DNA of 64,000 nucleotides, taken from assembly GCA_030015575.1 (NCBI GenBank), contig CM057337.1, positions 290,494,044 to 290,558,043 of the forward strand, in the 5' to 3' direction. The translations under genes and the position numbers were made by a program. Below, piece by piece: positions 1 to 9,953 of the stretch. The notes below the pieces were generated by a model. It was given only the letters and a program-made list of their open reading frames with translations. It was not told the origin of the DNA and searched no databases. Within the stretch, counting starts at the first letter, position 1. Every line of letters begins with the position of its first letter. Source of the DNA: Agapanthus africanus (Eukaryota; Streptophyta; Magnoliopsida; Asparagales; Amaryllidaceae).

Positions 1-441
1 TCCAAGTCCATGTCGGGTTTTGTCTTTACCCTCAATGGAGGGGCGGTGTGTTGGAAGAGTTCCAAACAGGAAACCGTTGCAGACTCGACGATGGAAGCGG
101 AATACATCGCTGCATCTGATGCCGCAAAAGAAGCTGTTTGGATAAGGAAGTTCTTAAAAGAACTTCAGGTGGTTCCGTCCATTGTTGATCCAATACCTCT
201 GTATTGCGACAACAACGGGGCTATAGCTTTAGCGAAGGAACCCAGGTCCCATCAGAGATCCAGACACATCTTGAGGCGGTATCATCTGATCAGGGAGATC
301 GTGGATCGCCAGGAGATCGAGGTTCGGAGGGTTGCTTCACAAGATAACACTGCACATCCATTCACCAAGGCCTTGCCCCAGACTCAGTTCGAGCGGCTGA
401 TCGAGATGATAGGTCTTCGATACGCCAGTACATGGCCTTAG
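1..441 (+). CDS. Copia pol C-terminus (RNase H), partial
   Basis: This is the carboxy end of a copia Gag-Pol polyprotein, continuing from outside the window; the reading frame is open from base 1. It is the RNase H domain, which removes RNA from the RNA-DNA hybrid during reverse transcription. Visible motifs are [16 protein letters not shown] (catalytic Glu), PLYCDNNGA (catalytic Asp) and the [11 protein letters not shown] helix. The closing motif reads NTAHPFTK where the related copies D and E have NTAD, so the last acidic residue is changed to His. The frame ends in TAG at 439-441, directly before the polypurine tract, as expected for copia. No internal stop or frameshift occurs in the visible 146 codons, making it one of the better preserved coding pieces here. 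Confidence 0.9.
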   Translation, partial: SKSMSGFVFTLNGGAVCWKSSKQETVADSTMEAEYIAASDAAKEAVWIRKFLKELQVVPSIVDPIPLYCDNNGAIALAKEPRSHQRSRHILRRYHLIREIVDRQEIEVRRVASQDNTAHPFTKALPQTQFERLIEMIGLRYASTWP

Positions 442-444
442 TGC

Positions 445-455
445 AAGTGGGAGAT
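445..455 (+). other. Polypurine tract of element G
   Basis: AAGTGGGAGAT lies immediately before the 3' LTR start TGTTAG at 456. The same tract precedes the 3' LTRs of A, B, D and E. It primes plus-strand DNA synthesis. Confidence 0.85.
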
Positions 456-2540
456 TGTTAGTGTATATGCCCTAGAGGCCATTACTGTATCATACTAGTT
501 TGTATATTACTTAATGGAAGCTTGGGATATTCACCTTGTATATACAATCTTGCTCAAAATAGTAGTATGCTACTTGGTTTGTTTCTACTTAAATGTGTAC
601 ATGTGTTTATTTTATTATATCACCTATACGCATTAGTGGAGCCCTTAGGATCTTTGATTGATTACCAGCGTTGTGATGGCAGTCACACTAGTGGGGGCTG
701 GGTAATCTATAAGCACATCCTTATGTAGGTCCCTAGTCGCAGGACTATCGAGACAGGGCATCGATACTCCGGAGTAGACTAGCGCATGCGCTTCTCATCC
801 CAGTATGGGAGATGGTCTGTCCCACAGCCATCAGTACGTCGTACTGGAGATAGTATGCTGGTGCTCGTTAGGTTACGAGTACACTGGACAGGACTCGTCG
901 GGAACTGACCGGTTGGTATTATACCTATCGTCAGTTATCAGTTCCCAGGTGACATGAGTACAGCTTAGTCCGCTGACTTGACACTATCACTTCGCCTCGA
1001 GTGTGTTCCCACTGTACTTTGATTACTATCCTACCACGGCTCAAAGGAGTCGTGCAAACAGGTAGTAGTTGGGTGCAGTCCCGAAGCACTTGGAGGTAGT
1101 GACGGTTAGACAGGATTCGTCTCTCCCGGTATTGGGGGTTGACATCGCGCCGTGTCTAGGAGAGCCATTACACGAGTAGTCCCTGGCCAGGGCAAGCGGG
1201 ATATACTGGTAGGCTTCCAGTGTTATCTCAGGGTGTATTGGGCTTCACTCCGACATGACTTGTACCGCTATTAGGGGACTGACGTTTACCGCCTCCCTAG
1301 GCCCGCCATGCGATGTATCAGACGAACATACCGGACTGTACGGAGATTGTCACAGTCAGACTCAGCAGGAGTTCAGATGGGTTTCAGCTCGTCAGTCTTC
1401 TTATCGGCATCTGCCTGAGGACCGTTACGCACAGCTAGTGCCGCTTGCGGTCTGTGGTTAAACCAACTGCCAGCGTAGTGTCGAGTCTTTAGAGTCCCAC
1501 ACAGAAAGCTATTCGCCTTTAGGCAAAAGAGTAGAGGTCGCATGGTTTTGCGATAGGGTTCAGTCACATCCGTGCACTTGTGCACGTTTAGTGTCCGGAC
1601 AGTTTACACTAGCGGGCTTTGGTTTAAGCCAGATCCTAGTGTACGTATTGGGATTGGTTTTATCCAGTTTGTATTCGTGTTCCACGGAACGCGGATGCGG
1701 GTGTGTATGCACAGTTGACGGAGAGACAGAGGCAGAAGATTCTCGTTAGGGTTGTTGACCGTTGACTGTTGAATATTGACTTTTTTCTCAACCCTAATGA
1801 GAATATGATATATGATTAACAATAATATTAATTAAGTATTGTGGTGACATGGTTGTTGAGTGGTTGACTTTGTTGACTTGTTGACTTTGTTGACCAGTTG
1901 ACTAGGTTGGACTAGTTGACCATCATGATGACAATGGCTATCATTTCATGGCAAAGACTTTTCACTTGCTTGTTCTCTTATGCAATATGAGTGCATGAAA
2001 TGATATAGCCATTTTGACTTAAACCATTTACACAATACTTGATTACTATTTTTGTGATGATGGCTTTGGATTATGAGAGCCAAGAGAGAAAAGTCTTTCT
2101 CATTCCATCATTTTCATTCTCTCTCTTGTTCTTGAGCTCTCATCTCCTTCCTCTTGCTCTCCCTCTCTTTAGTCTATGGTTCACTTGTCTCATGTGTTGA
2201 GAACCAAGAACCATAGAGAAAATCCCAACACACTCTTCTCTACTCACTCTAGTTCACAAGGTTTAGCAAACCAAGTGAACTAGTTTCTTCAAAGACCGAA
2301 GAAGAAGCCAAAGGTAGAAGCTTTCAGGTGGATCGATCTTCGGCGCAAGGAGACGACGGGGTGAAGCCGATCCGGAAAACCATCGAGGCTTGAAGACGAA
2401 GGAGTTCAAGAAAGAAAGGTATAACCCCCTAACCGAGTAGTTAACAACTCCTAGTTAGGTTGTTATTAGATGTTTAACAAAGATCCGGTTTTGAGTACAT
2501 GTTACCACCTCTAGAAAATTGTTTTTCACCAAATTCTGCA
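456..2540 (+). repeat. 3' LTR of copia G
   Basis: The LTR starts TGTTAGTGTATATGCCCTAG, sharing the GCCCTAGAGGCC block with the LTRs of A, D, E and H. It holds the 12-bp palindrome CCCTGGCCAGGG (1181-1192), a W-box cluster (1755-1921) and a splice-donor-like AAAG|GTATAA near 2420. Its length of about 2.1 kb matches the 2.2 kb LTRs of the sister elements. The end at 2540 is inferred; the start is firm. Confidence 0.78.
1755..1921 (+). promoter_or_regulatory. W-box cluster in G LTR
   Basis: Nine TTGACC/TTGACT hexamers on the sense strand: 1755, 1762, 1776, 1864, 1873, 1881, 1890, 1898 and 1916. TTGAC(C/T) is the established core bound by WRKY transcription factors in plants. The spacing of 8-9 bp in the second group suggests local tandem expansion. 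Promoter function is inferred. Confidence 0.55.
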
Positions 2541-2582
2541 TGCCCGAAAGTACCGGGAGAGGTAGCATGGACTTACATATTA

Positions 2583-2597
2583 CCCCCCCCCCCCCCC
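2583..2597. repeat. Poly-C tract (15 C)
   Basis: An uninterrupted run of 15 C in the leader remnant of F. Element C has only short C runs (ACCCTC) at the matching place, so this is a local expansion or an assembly artefact. Confidence 0.9.
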
Positions 2598-2702
2598 GTT
2601 CAAGTCTAAGTTCCGTAAGGTCAGGCCTAGGTTCCGAAATATACATACGCCCTAGACTCCGCATTGTCAAACATAGACTCGAACCAAGGTTAAACCTAGC
2701 GC

Positions 2703-2712
2703 TTTGATACCA
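2703..2712 (-). other. Primer-binding site of F
   Basis: On the minus strand this reads TGGTATCAAA, close to the initiator tRNA-Met complement TGGTATCAGA, four bases from the LTR edge at 2717. Confidence 0.65.
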
Positions 2713-4850
2713 ATTTTGTCACGACCCAAAATATTAGCTCGTGACCGGCACTTAAATCTCGCCACGTCTAAAGGCGTCACGTAATTCAAGTAAGCCGAAA
2801 CCCAGAAATCTAAACCTTTTTGAGAAAAATCAAGGAGGTGAAGTTTTGAAATAAAGGTATAATGAAATTAAGTTTTCATAAATGCATAGGAAAGGAACGT
2901 GCATAATGCAAGTGAAATTTACTAGTTTGAAAACATGTTTCATCTTTTTAAAAAATTTGGGCAGCACCTCCTTTGTATATTTTGATCCAAAACCACAATG
3001 TAAGATAATGATAAAGGCATCCCCAAGCGGGAGCTTGCACTTCGCCAAACGGCGGATCACAACCACGCAAGACAGTAAATATATGTTTACGACGCCCAAC
3101 GGCGAAGTCCACCACAAAAGATAAAGAAATAAGTACGACATCAAAGCCACAAGTAGCGGAAAACCCCTCGCTCTAAGTCTCACAACCATAAGTCTCACTA
3201 AGTCTCATTACTTATACAAATACTGATTTTGATTGATAGAGTTGACTAGATACAATATGAGTATGGGCACGATATAAATGTCCAACCTACCAATGCAAAA
3301 CACCCGAATGCAACTGTGTGCCAGTGATGCCGCTACTGATCCATGAGGCCAAGCTGCAAGAACTGTGGCACAACGGGGGTGAGTTACCAACTCGTGAGTA
3401 GAAAACATCATCAGGTAGAAATCGAATAAAATAACGATTTCCTAGGTCAGCTATATCATACAGGTAAAACAATGTATCTATGGTGACTGTATCTGTATAT
3501 GTGCCAATAATGTAATCAATGCCTAAGAGCATGTGGATAACATCCAACAGTATAATAAATGCCTGCAAGCATGTGGATCTCGTCCATGTGTCAACCGATG
3601 ACACAACAACATCATGCATGTAAATATCATAAAAAAAACATATGCATGAAAATATGAGGATATAAATCAACATGTGTCTCTCGCGACACATTAAAATCAT
3701 GGAACCTGAGTGTTCAGCATCGACACTCGAAACATCATGAAACCCATGTCCAGCATCGACACGTAAATCCTCATATCTCAGGATCCCTCAGCCCGGATCG
3801 GCCCTCGGGCTCCGTCAGTCTGGATCGGCCCATATCATCTCTCGAGTCCGGTCGGTATCCTCCGAATATCCGCCGAGCCCAAATACTATCACCGGTAGGT
3901 AGTAGTCCCTCTGCCAGGCTCACCGTCAACTGCACAGCAATCCGTTCTCGCCCCGGGGTACAATACCGGGTCTACCATGTACCCGCAATCTGCCTCATCC
4001 AGCTTCTCGAATTGGGTATCACTGTCACACGTCTCAGAACCGAGAAAAACGCATGGTGGACATACTGAAATATCATATCAAGAGAAACCGGGTTTTTAAA
4101 ACAATACATACTTTCTTTTTAAATTGACCACGGTTCTCAAATCCAGAAATCTCATGAAAACAACATATCTCAATTCGTATAATCGTAAAGCATGATGTAT
4201 GCGACATATAACCGAAATGCAAGCATATTCGTATATCATGCAACATGGTATAGTAATATACACATATCGAGGGAAAACCGCTCTTTAAAATGAATCCAGT
4301 TTTAAAATATATCCTGCGGTTCCCAAACTCTCCAAATTCCAATGCAACATCGTATAAAGGTGCATATGCAACTATAGCAAGTAAATTACGCAAGGAATCA
4401 TATCATGATGCGGCAATCCTACTGTGCAGTAACATGGCAATTATCGACGATGAAGTGTGTGAGCCGGCCAATCTGTGTATGTGTAACGTACGTATCATCT
4501 ATAATGGTGTAGGTATACTAGCACAGGTAAATATATATAATGCAATGAGAATATCATAAACCTAGCATAAGGTATATCGTACACGAAATGCTCAAAGGTA
4601 TAAGTATCTATAATATGTCCGAGTCGGTGAATTTATCAATCGGCATCCAGCCTCACAACATCGCGTACGGTATATTCCATCGTACGGCATCCTCTAGTCA
4701 AGGGTATGGATCAGTCATCATAACACTCGTCACGTACGGTAAACCATCGTACGGCGGCATTAAACAGTCAGGGATCCTATCATCCTATACGACAATGAGG
4801 GGTACGGACCTAACGTCTCGTACGGCATATCACTCATGATTCATAACATA

Positions 4851-4869
4851 ATATATATATATATATATA
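4851..4869. repeat. (AT)n microsatellite
   Basis: A nine-unit AT dinucleotide run inside the F LTR. Confidence 0.9.
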
Positions 4870-6139
4870 CATATGTCCCCGGTCACATCCATAACAATCT
4901 CATATCAGAGAACCGGCAAAGGTATCAATCATCTCAATCGACTCGCATCTGTATACCAACATACCATCAAGTCGTCATATCACATCGTATATTCTTTTCA
5001 TCGCATTTATATCTCATATCAAGTCAATTTATATATACATTCTTTCCTATACATCAAGTGTCATGTTACTCTAAAATTTCTAATTATTCTAATGCAACTA
5101 TATATCTATAAGTCGTGACTCACATTCACTTTTCATATCCTTATTGCTTCCATCGCATATCTCAATACACATATTCAATCCTTCAGATCATCTCTAACTA
5201 TCTTTTTAACCATGTCCCTAGTTTTCAAATCTAGATTTCTACGACTGTATCCTTTAAATCGAGTTCCATCAAAAACTTGCGGGGGTGTTATACGCCATCC
5301 ACCCCACTTCCCCCGTAGATATTGATCTACTCAGCTGATCCTTTCTTGCCGAAGTCGAGGTGCTTTGTCGTCTCGGAATACACGCGAGGGTACCTACAAC
5401 CAATACACAATCGCAAAAGCTTATTAAAATCAAGTTGGAAAACCAATACGGCACATGGTTCGCTCATAGGTTAAAACATATAGCCTTGCATGGAAAACAC
5501 GACCAATGGCCCTAGCCGTTGACGTTTAAACGCCACACAACGGAATTAAAATATAAAATACCAAAACTCAAGTTAAAACGAAGTCGCAAAACAATGCAGC
5601 AACTCAAGAAAACAACTACAGATTTTACCCTAGGTGAAATTAGCCAATTTTGCATACATAGAGGGTCTAGTTTACAGATAATAAAGCCCTGGACCAAATA
5701 CGGACACAAACACCACTGCTCTGGCCACAAATTGCATCCAGAAAGAATAAAATTGCAGCCAGGGTGAAGGGTATGGGGATCTGGTCTTCAGGGTAGCTTC
5801 TAGGTCACCTGCATGTATCACTGTGTTTGCTAAAAAAATTTCAGGGCACCCGGGTTAGAGTAGATCACCAAAACACATCACAATCCTCACAATTTCCCGA
5901 TGTTGGGGTTTCTAAGTTTATGAGTTGGGGGTTTACTCTCATGTTTAATCTAATATATTATCACTACAGGGGTTGTATGGTCTCCACTAACCTCGATTAC
6001 ATTTCACAACTCAAGAATTCCTCAAAAGCCTAACTTGGAATTTCCAAACTTCACTACACTACACAATATCACTTTTAAGTTAACATGAATGCTAAAGTGA
6101 GACCAATACTGTACTAATGGTTAAGGGATTACCTCATTT

Positions 6140-6167
6140 GGCAACTCAAGAATTTTCTTGAGTTGCC
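6140..6167. other. 28-nt inverted repeat in F LTR
   Basis: GGCAACTCAAGAA, two T, then the exact reverse complement. It lies about 645 nt into the LTR in element sense, the same place as in C (13606-13633) and M (63891-63918). Confidence 0.85.
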
Positions 6168-6812
6168 TCAAGTCTTCAAAATCCAATTTTTATTGGTCCA
6201 AAGTGTTTGTAGTGTGCTTGTGCATGTTTTTAATGAAATGGAGATGGAGTTTTGAGTTGTTTTTGATGATGTTTTGAGGTGGTGAAGGTGGTGGAGGGGA
6301 GGGGGCTGCCATGGGGTTGAGGGGGAGAGAGAATGATGAAGGGAAAATGAGAGAGGAAATCAGACCAAGACCAAGGTTTGACCACTCACCCTCTCTCTCT
6401 TGCCCATACCCTTTATTTTATTCCTTTTTCCTTTTTATTTTATTTTCTATTCTTTTCTTTTCTCTTCTCATTAAAACCCAAATCATGCTTGAAAATGAAG
6501 AAAAAAATCCATGTTAGAAAATGTAACAAATGTGTAAATTGACTCGGTGCATGTCATGTGCACAATTCGAGATTAATACGCGATTAGTGATATTTAATCG
6601 CTATTAGCAATAAAATGGAATAAAATAAATCATAAGAATTATAATTTGTTTAAATCATATAGAGCACCCTCATTTCCGTAATTCCTATAATTTTCCAAAT
6701 ATTTTCAACTTTATCGGTATTTAATTATACCGCATATTAAAATATTCACAATATTTATTATTTAATTATTTAAATTCCCAAAAATAATATTTTATTTTTC
6801 TGAAATGTTACA

Positions 6813-7970
6813 GATACAAATATCGCGAGAATAGAATACGGTATCACATACTCGTATTATTCTCGGTCCCACACATATCACATATGTGCTCCTACTTCGT
6901 TTTGCCTGAGCTAGTAAAACCTCTGTGTAGGACTCTAAAGACTCATCAATACGCCGACAGTAGGTGATGATCACATCAACCTCCCACTATCCGTCAGCGG
7001 TACTAGCTGGACGTAACGGCTACCCTGTTATTGAACAATTAGAAAATCAGCAAGCAAGCCCGCTCTAACTCATGCAAAAGCCTGTCAGTAACACTATCGT
7101 ACATTCCGGTCTCCTCGTCTGATATGTCGCATATCCAGTGTAGGGATGGTAAACGTCAGACCCCGATAACCGATAAGTCATGCCGATATGAGGCTCATAA
7201 CGGGTCTAGAAATTACTAATAGCACTTAGCGGTAAATCTCTAAATCAGCCCTGGCCAGGGACTTTCCTGTTATGGCCAATTGAGCACAGCGCAACATCAA
7301 CCCCAATACCGGAAGAGAAGAAACCCCTGCTATCGCTCATTGCCTCCATGTGACTCGGGACTGTACGCAAAAACCACCATTTTACACGTCTTCTTGAACG
7401 TGGTAAGGTGGAAATCAAAGCACATTGGGAATCACACAAGACTCTATGACGATCTCGGGTCTACAGACTAACTTGTACCAGTGTCACCAGAGAACTGCTA
7501 TCTGACGTCAGGTATAATACCATCTAGGAGTTCTCGGCGAGTCCGTCCAGTGTACCCAGTCTCCACTGAGCACCCGTATACCATCATTGATGTCAAACAC
7601 CAATGGATATGGGATCATCCATCGCCCATCACATGGGTCGAGAAGCGTATACGCTAGTCTACTTTGGAATATCGATGCCCCGTCTTGATACACCCACGAC
7701 TAGGAACATTAAAGGATGAACTTATGGACTACCATGGCCTTACTAGTATGATTTGCATTATAATCCTGGTAGTCAAGTACACATCCTAAGGGCTTTACCA
7801 ACATGTAACCATAAGATAGTAAGAGACCAGTATACATGTTAAGATAAAGAGCAACCAGATAGCATACTATCATATCGAGTAAGAAAGTCCTCTCTATATA
7901 TGTCCAAGCATCCACTATAATATGCATCATATGTACAATAACGGCCTCTAGGGCATACATACAACTAACA
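6813..7970 (-). repeat. 3' LTR of D, visible part
   Basis: Begins abruptly after the F LTR end TTACA and ends …CAACTAACA next to the polypurine tract. It is homologous to 48121-49285 of E and to 57562-58364 of D's own 5' LTR. It includes CCCTGGCCAGGG at 7249-7260. Confidence 0.88.
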
Positions 7971-7985
7971 ATCTCCCACTTACAC
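7971..7985 (-). other. Polypurine tract of D
   Basis: ATCTCCCACTTACAC on the plus strand; the sense strand reads GTGTAAGTGGGAGAT beside the LTR. Confidence 0.85.
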
Positions 7986-9953
7986 TAGGGCCAGCTGTTG
8001 TAGTATCGCATACCCAACATCCCGAAGAGTCTCTCGACATGTATCTGGGGAATGGCTTTCGTGAGCGAATCCGCTGTGTTGTTCTTTGTGTCAACTCTCC
8101 TGACCTCGATCTCCCGGCGATCAACTATCTCCCGGATCAGGTGATACCGTCTCAGATTGTGCCTGGATCGCTGATGGGATCTCAGTTTCTTGGCCAAAGC
8201 CACTGCTCCATTGTTATCACAATGCAAAGGTATTGTATACTCATTGGATGGAACCACTCCAAGTTCAGTTATGAACTTCATCATCCAAACAGCCTCTTCG
8301 GCAGCATCGTTGGCAGCGTTGTATTCAGCCTCCATCATCGAGTCTGCCATGGTTTCCTGCTTGGAACTATTTCAGCATACCGCCCCTCCAATAAGGGTAA
8401 AGACAAATCCAAAGTGCGACTTAGAGTCGTCCTTATCACTCTGGAAGCTCGAATCGGTAAAGGACTCCACTTGGAGTTCTCCGTTACCATACACCAAGAG
8501 CATCTCTTTAGTCCTTCTCAAGAACTTCAGAATGCTCTTCACAGTTGTCCAGTGACTCTTTCCAGGATCTGCTTGATACCTACTCACTACACTTAGTGAG
8601 TATGATACATCGGGTCTGGTACATAGTATCGCGTACATGATAGAGCCTACCGCCGAAGCATAGAGTATCCCTTGCATGCGAGCTCTCTACAAATCATTCT
8701 TGGGAGACATCTCTTTGGAGAGAGTGAGTCCTGAGATCATGGGTAAAAACCCAAGCTTGGATTCTTCCATACTAAAACTCTTTAGTATGGTGTCAATGTA
8801 CCTGTATTGGGACAATCCCAGTGTCCTTTTAGATCTATCTATATAGATCTTAATTCCCAAGATGTAGGAGGCATCACCTAGATCATTCATTGAGAATCTT
8901 TGTGATAAGAAGTGCTTGACCGATTGCAGCATAGGAATATCATTTCCTATCAAGAGTATGCCATCCACATACAATACGAGGAAGACAACCTTACTCTCTG
9001 CCACCTTCTTGTATATACAAGGTTCATCTACGTTTTTGACAAAATCAAACTCTTTGATAACGAAATCAAAACAGATGTTCCAACTTCGCGATGCTTGCTT
9101 TAACCCGTAGATAGATTTAAGCAGCTTTCACACCTTTCTGCTGCTCCCACTGTCTACGAAGCCCTCCGGCTGAGTCATGTACACGCAGTCTTCCAAATCA
9201 CCATTTAGAAAGGCGGTCTTAACATCCATTTGCCAGATTTCGTAGTCATGGTATACAGCGATGGCAAGTAGGATCCGGATGGACTTAAGCATAGACACTG
9301 GAGAAAAGGATTCATTATAATCCACACCTGGTCGTTGACGAAAAGCCTTTGCAACAAGTCTACCTTTGAAAGTCTCAACTTTTCCATCTACACCAAGTTT
9401 CTTCTTAAAGATCCATTTGCTCCCAATGGTTTTTACCCCTTCAGGAGCAACTTCCAAAGTCCATACTTTGTTGATGTACGTGGATTCCATCTCAGATCGC
9501 ATTGTATCCAGCCACTTTGCAGAGTCTCCACTCGAGATGGCATGCTCGAAGCTAGTTGGGTCATCATCCTCCATGATGCAATCCTCGCTTCCACCATCAA
9601 TGAGAAAACCGTAGTATCTATCAGGTGGATGAGAAACCCTGCTAGATCGGTGGAGAGGATGAGGTTCGTTGGGAACTACCGAATTCTCTGGTTCCACCAA
9701 ATCTTCTGTCGTGATTTGTATAGCTGGAAGCTTTTCCAGTTCTACCTCCTTGCCACTAACTTCCTTTGCAAGAAATTCCTTTTCTAAAAAGGTGGCATGT
9801 CAAGAAACGGTGGTAGAAGATATACCCTTGTGAGTTTTTGGGATATCCTACAAACTTGCACAGAATAGTCCTTGCCTCGAGTTTGTCCGGATTGTGCCTT
9901 TTGACATAGGCCGGACAACCACATATCTTAACATAATTAAGACATGGTCTCTT
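7985..9953 (-). pseudogene. Copia D pol, 3' half (integrase end, RT, RNase H)
   Basis: This is the RT/RNase H half of D's polyprotein. In sense order: integrase C-terminus ending near 9810; RT from 9700 with QMDVKTAFLNGD (first catalytic Asp) and the second motif as YVDG instead of YVDD, so a metal-binding Asp is lost; then RNase H with TDSSF, STMEAEY-like MMEAEY and LHCDNNGA, ending …YYNSWP at 7985. Compared with E there is a deletion of about 20 bp near 9808 that shifts the frame. Three in-frame nonsense codons follow, at 9125-9127 (Cys), 8684-8686 (Glu) and 8369-8374 (Trp of the GGAV-W motif). Otherwise one frame is kept. The gene is cut at 9953 by C and resumes at 42011. An open frame over 9756-10025 is a chimera with the C LTR and is not real. 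Confidence 0.88.
9949..9953. repeat. Target site duplication of C, left
   Basis: CTCTT, identical to 42006-42010. Confidence 0.9.

Larger units (their letters stand above)
1..2540 (+). mobile_element. Copia element G, 3' portion
   Basis: The 3' end of a + strand Ty1/copia retrotransposon: the end of RNase H, a polypurine tract and a complete-looking 3' LTR. The 5' part lies outside the window. Its right edge is placed at 2540 (…TTCTGCA) because sequence from 2541 on resembles the inner leader of gypsy element C (shared CGAAAGT and CGGG words). This implies G inserted into the internal region of gypsy F. The left target duplication cannot be seen, so the right boundary is an inference. Confidence 0.8.
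2541..6812 (-). mobile_element. Gypsy-like element F, 5' LTR and inner edge
   Basis: A - strand Ty3/gypsy-like element inserted in the 3' LTR of copia D. Visible are the 5' LTR (2717-6812), the primer-binding site and about 175 bp of leader that resembles the leader of C (shared AAGTCTAAGTTCCGTAAGG). The rest is cut off by the insertion of G and continues outside the window. Right flank 6813-6817 (GATAC) should be its target duplication; the partner copy would lie to the left, outside. Confidence 0.78.
2717..6812 (-). repeat. 5' LTR of gypsy F (4.1 kb)
   Basis: Plus-strand boundaries are TGTCACGACCC…GAAATGTTACA. In element orientation it starts TGTAACATTTC and ends CGTGACA. It is homologous along its length to the LTRs of C. 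It contains repeated CGTACGG words near 4674-4821, an (AT)n run, and the 28-nt inverted repeat at 6140-6167. There is no coding sequence. Confidence 0.88.

Noticed and set aside
3287-3700. 137-codon minus-strand frame in F LTR
   Set aside because: Sense-strand LTR sequence with stops at the matching positions in C and L; no domain.
8039-8596. 185-codon plus-strand frame and similar long antisense frames opposite pol (for example 9335-9787, 49456-49836)
   Set aside because: They are the complement of the conserved RT/RNase H frame in D and E and have no independent conservation.
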